Below are positions 6,799 to 8,332 of a DNA stretch of 8,332 nt, in pieces (positions within the stretch are counted from its first letter, which is position 1; each line of letters starts with the position of its first letter). Source of the DNA: Burkholderiaceae bacterium (GTDB lineage: Bacteria; Pseudomonadota; Gammaproteobacteria; Burkholderiales; Burkholderiaceae_C); contig JALQVQ010000191.1 in assembly GCA_023260315.1 (NCBI GenBank), positions 1 to 8,332 on the forward strand. Reading direction: 5' to 3'. The notes beneath the pieces are model-generated. The model had not been told where the DNA came from and ran no database searches. It saw only the letters and a list, made by a program, of their open reading frames with translations. The position numbers and the translations under genes were made by a program.

Positions 6799-6813
6799 AC
6801 GAGGCTCTTTGGC

Positions 6814-8332
6814 TCAACGCGTCGCCAAACGCTTCCACGTCTGAACAACGGTATCGGGGTTTAAAGAGATCGAATGGATCCCCTCTGCGACGAGCCATTC
6901 AGCAAAATCAGCGTGATCGCTTGGGCCTTGTCCGCAGATACCGACGTACTTGCCCTGCTTCCTACACGCCTCAATAGCGCGCTTTAAAAGTGCTTTGACG
7001 GCGGGATCTCGCTCATCAAAATCGGCGGCCAACAGCTCAAGGCCCGAGTCACGATCGAGACCGAGGGTCAGCTGAGTCAAGTCATTCGAACCGATCGAAA
7101 AGCCGTCGAAGTAGGCCAAGAAATCGTCCGCCAGGATCGCGTTACTGGGAACCTCACACATCATGATGACCTTGAGGTCGTTCTCACCACGCTTCAAACC
7201 TTTGGCTGCCAGCAACTCGGTGACTGCTTTGGCCTGCCCCAATGTTCGAACAAAGGGCACCATTACCTGCACGTTGGTGAGGCCCATTTCATCACGCACG
7301 CGCTTCAAAGCCTCGCACTCCATGGCAAACGCCTCGCCAAAATCCTCGCTGATATAACGCGATGCACCACGGAAGCCCAGCATCGGATTCTCTTCATCCG
7401 GCTCATAGCGCGAGCCACCGATCAGCTTGCGATACTCGTTTGACTTGAAGTCCGACAAACGAACAATCACAGGCTTGGGCCAATACGCTGCGGCAATGGT
7501 GGCAACGCCCTCCGCTACTTTGTCAACGTAGAAGGCGCGCGGCGAGGCATGACCTCGCGCGACCGATTCGACGGCCTTCTTCAAGTCGGCGTCGATGTGC
7601 GGGTAATCCAAAATGGCCTTGGGATGCACGCCAATGTTGTTGTTGATGATGAATTCCAAACGCGCCAAACCCACGCCTGCGTTCGGCAGTTGACAGAAAT
7701 CGAAGGCGAGTTGTGGATTACCGACGTTCATCATGATTTTGACGTCCAGCTCAGGCATCTCGCCGCGCTGCACCTCAGAGACATCGGTCTCAAGCAAACC
7801 CTCATAAATATTACCGGTGTCGCCCTCGGCGCAGCTGACCGTCACCAAGGCACCGTCGACTAAACGCTCCGTCGCATCACCGCAACCGACGACGGCTGGA
7901 ATACCGAGCTCACGGGCGATGATCGCTGCATGGCACGTGCGTCCGCCACGGTTGGTCACGATTGCGCTCGCACGCTTCATGACGGGTTCCCAATTGGGGT
8001 CGGTCATGTCGGTCACCAAAATATCACCAGGCTGGACCTTGTCCATATCGGCAATGTCGTCAACCAGCCGTACGGGACCGGCGCCAATTTTTTGACCAAT
8101 TGCCCGACCTGTCGCCAACAAAGGACTCTTACCCACCAACGTGTAGCGCTGCTCGACCTTGCCTTTGGCCTGGCTTTTCACAGTTTCAGGACGGGCTTGG
8201 AGGATGTAGATCTGACCGTCTGTGCCGTCCTTGCCCCATTCAATATCCATGGGTCGGCCATAGTGCGCCTCGATGATGGTCGCGTACTCGGCCAGCTGGG
8301 TGACTTCATCATCGGTCAGGCTGTACCGGTTG
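6814..8332 (-). CDS. ppsA: Phosphoenolpyruvate synthase (C-terminal part, cut by window edge)
   Basis: The frame is open to the right edge, so 505 codons are visible out of the roughly 790 usual for PpsA; the in-window ATG at 8250 is internal. The enzyme makes PEP from pyruvate and ATP (products AMP and phosphate), the entry step of gluconeogenesis from pyruvate or C2-C3 acids. The end of the ATP-binding part ([24 protein letters not shown]) is followed by the swivelling phosphohistidine domain with [19 protein letters not shown], whose histidine codon is at 7930-7932. Then comes the PEP/pyruvate TIM barrel with [25 protein letters not shown] and [12 protein letters not shown], whose cysteine codon at 6934-6936 is the expected acid/base residue. 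All catalytic elements in view are intact. In many bacteria a divergent PEP synthase regulator lies upstream, but that is outside the window. Confidence 0.97.
   Translation of the reverse strand, partial: NRYSLTDDEVTQLAEYATIIEAHYGRPMDIEWGKDGTDGQIYILQARPETVKSQAKGKVEQRYTLVGKSPLLATGRAIGQKIGAGPVRLVDDIADMDKVQPGDILVTDMTDPNWEPVMKRASAIVTNRGGRTCHAAIIARELGIPAVVGCGDATERLVDGALVTVSCAEGDTGNIYEGLLETDVSEVQRGEMPELDVKIMMNVGNPQLAFDFCQLPNAGVGLARLEFIINNNIGVHPKAILDYPHIDADLKKAVESVARGHASPRAFYVDKVAEGVATIAAAYWPKPVIVRLSDFKSNEYRKLIGGSRYEPDEENPMLGFRGASRYISEDFGEAFAMECEALKRVRDEMGLTNVQVMVPFVRTLGQAKAVTELLAAKGLKRGENDLKVIMMCEVPSNAILADDFLAYFDGFSIGSNDLTQLTLGLDRDSGLELLAADFDERDPAVKALLKRAIEACRKQGKYVGICGQGPSDHADFAEWLVAEGIHSISLNPDTVVQTWKRLATR

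Overview
The window looks like chromosomal DNA from a betaproteobacterium, most likely Burkholderiales-like. The clues are the rpsF-priB gene order with a short PriB (primosomal replication protein N), moderately GC-rich DNA (mid-50s percent judged by eye, not counted), and the long form of the VC_2705-type symporter. The genus cannot be told from the sequence. I see no insertion sequence, phage gene, CRISPR array, tRNA or rRNA. Apart from short gaps, the whole window is coding.

Layout from left to right. (1) Positions 1-227, minus strand: the first 75 codons of priB, cut by the window edge. It follows rpsF (243-608, minus), so this is the head of the usual rpsF-priB-(rpsR-rplI) ribosomal operon. 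A good sigma70-type promoter (TATAAT) lies at 678-707, and a leader hairpin at 634-662. (2) Positions 705-3100, minus strand: a two-gene symporter operon. A small DUF4212 membrane protein overlaps by one base the start of a 702-residue sodium:solute symporter. The symporter carries an unusual periplasmic insertion and a perfect EF-hand-type calcium loop. (3) Positions 3101-3211: a 111-bp divergent control region. (4) Positions 3212-4651, plus strand: a CBS-pair plus DUF294 nucleotidyltransferase, without the N-terminal cyclic-nucleotide-binding domain often found in this family. (5) Positions 4648-6798, minus strand: a membrane-anchored PAS protein with a degenerate histidine-kinase-like middle and an intact DEDDh 3'-5' exonuclease at its C-terminus. 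It overlaps the DUF294 gene tail to tail. (6) Positions 6814-8332, minus strand: the C-terminal two thirds of phosphoenolpyruvate synthase, ppsA, which runs off the right edge.

How the genes may work together. Symporter large and small subunits, a DUF294/CBS protein and a DnaQ-like exonuclease recur together beside acetate-type carbon metabolism in many proteobacteria (family knowledge from memory, not searched). Here the exonuclease sits 15 bp downstream of ppsA, which makes PEP from pyruvate during growth on C2-C3 acids. A reasonable inference is a carboxylate uptake and gluconeogenesis module. Its two nucleotide-acting proteins, a transferase with an adenylate-sensing CBS pair and a membrane sensor-exonuclease, would form an uncharacterised regulatory arm. 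That pairing is the most interesting point in the window. The calcium-loop/insertion symporter comes second.
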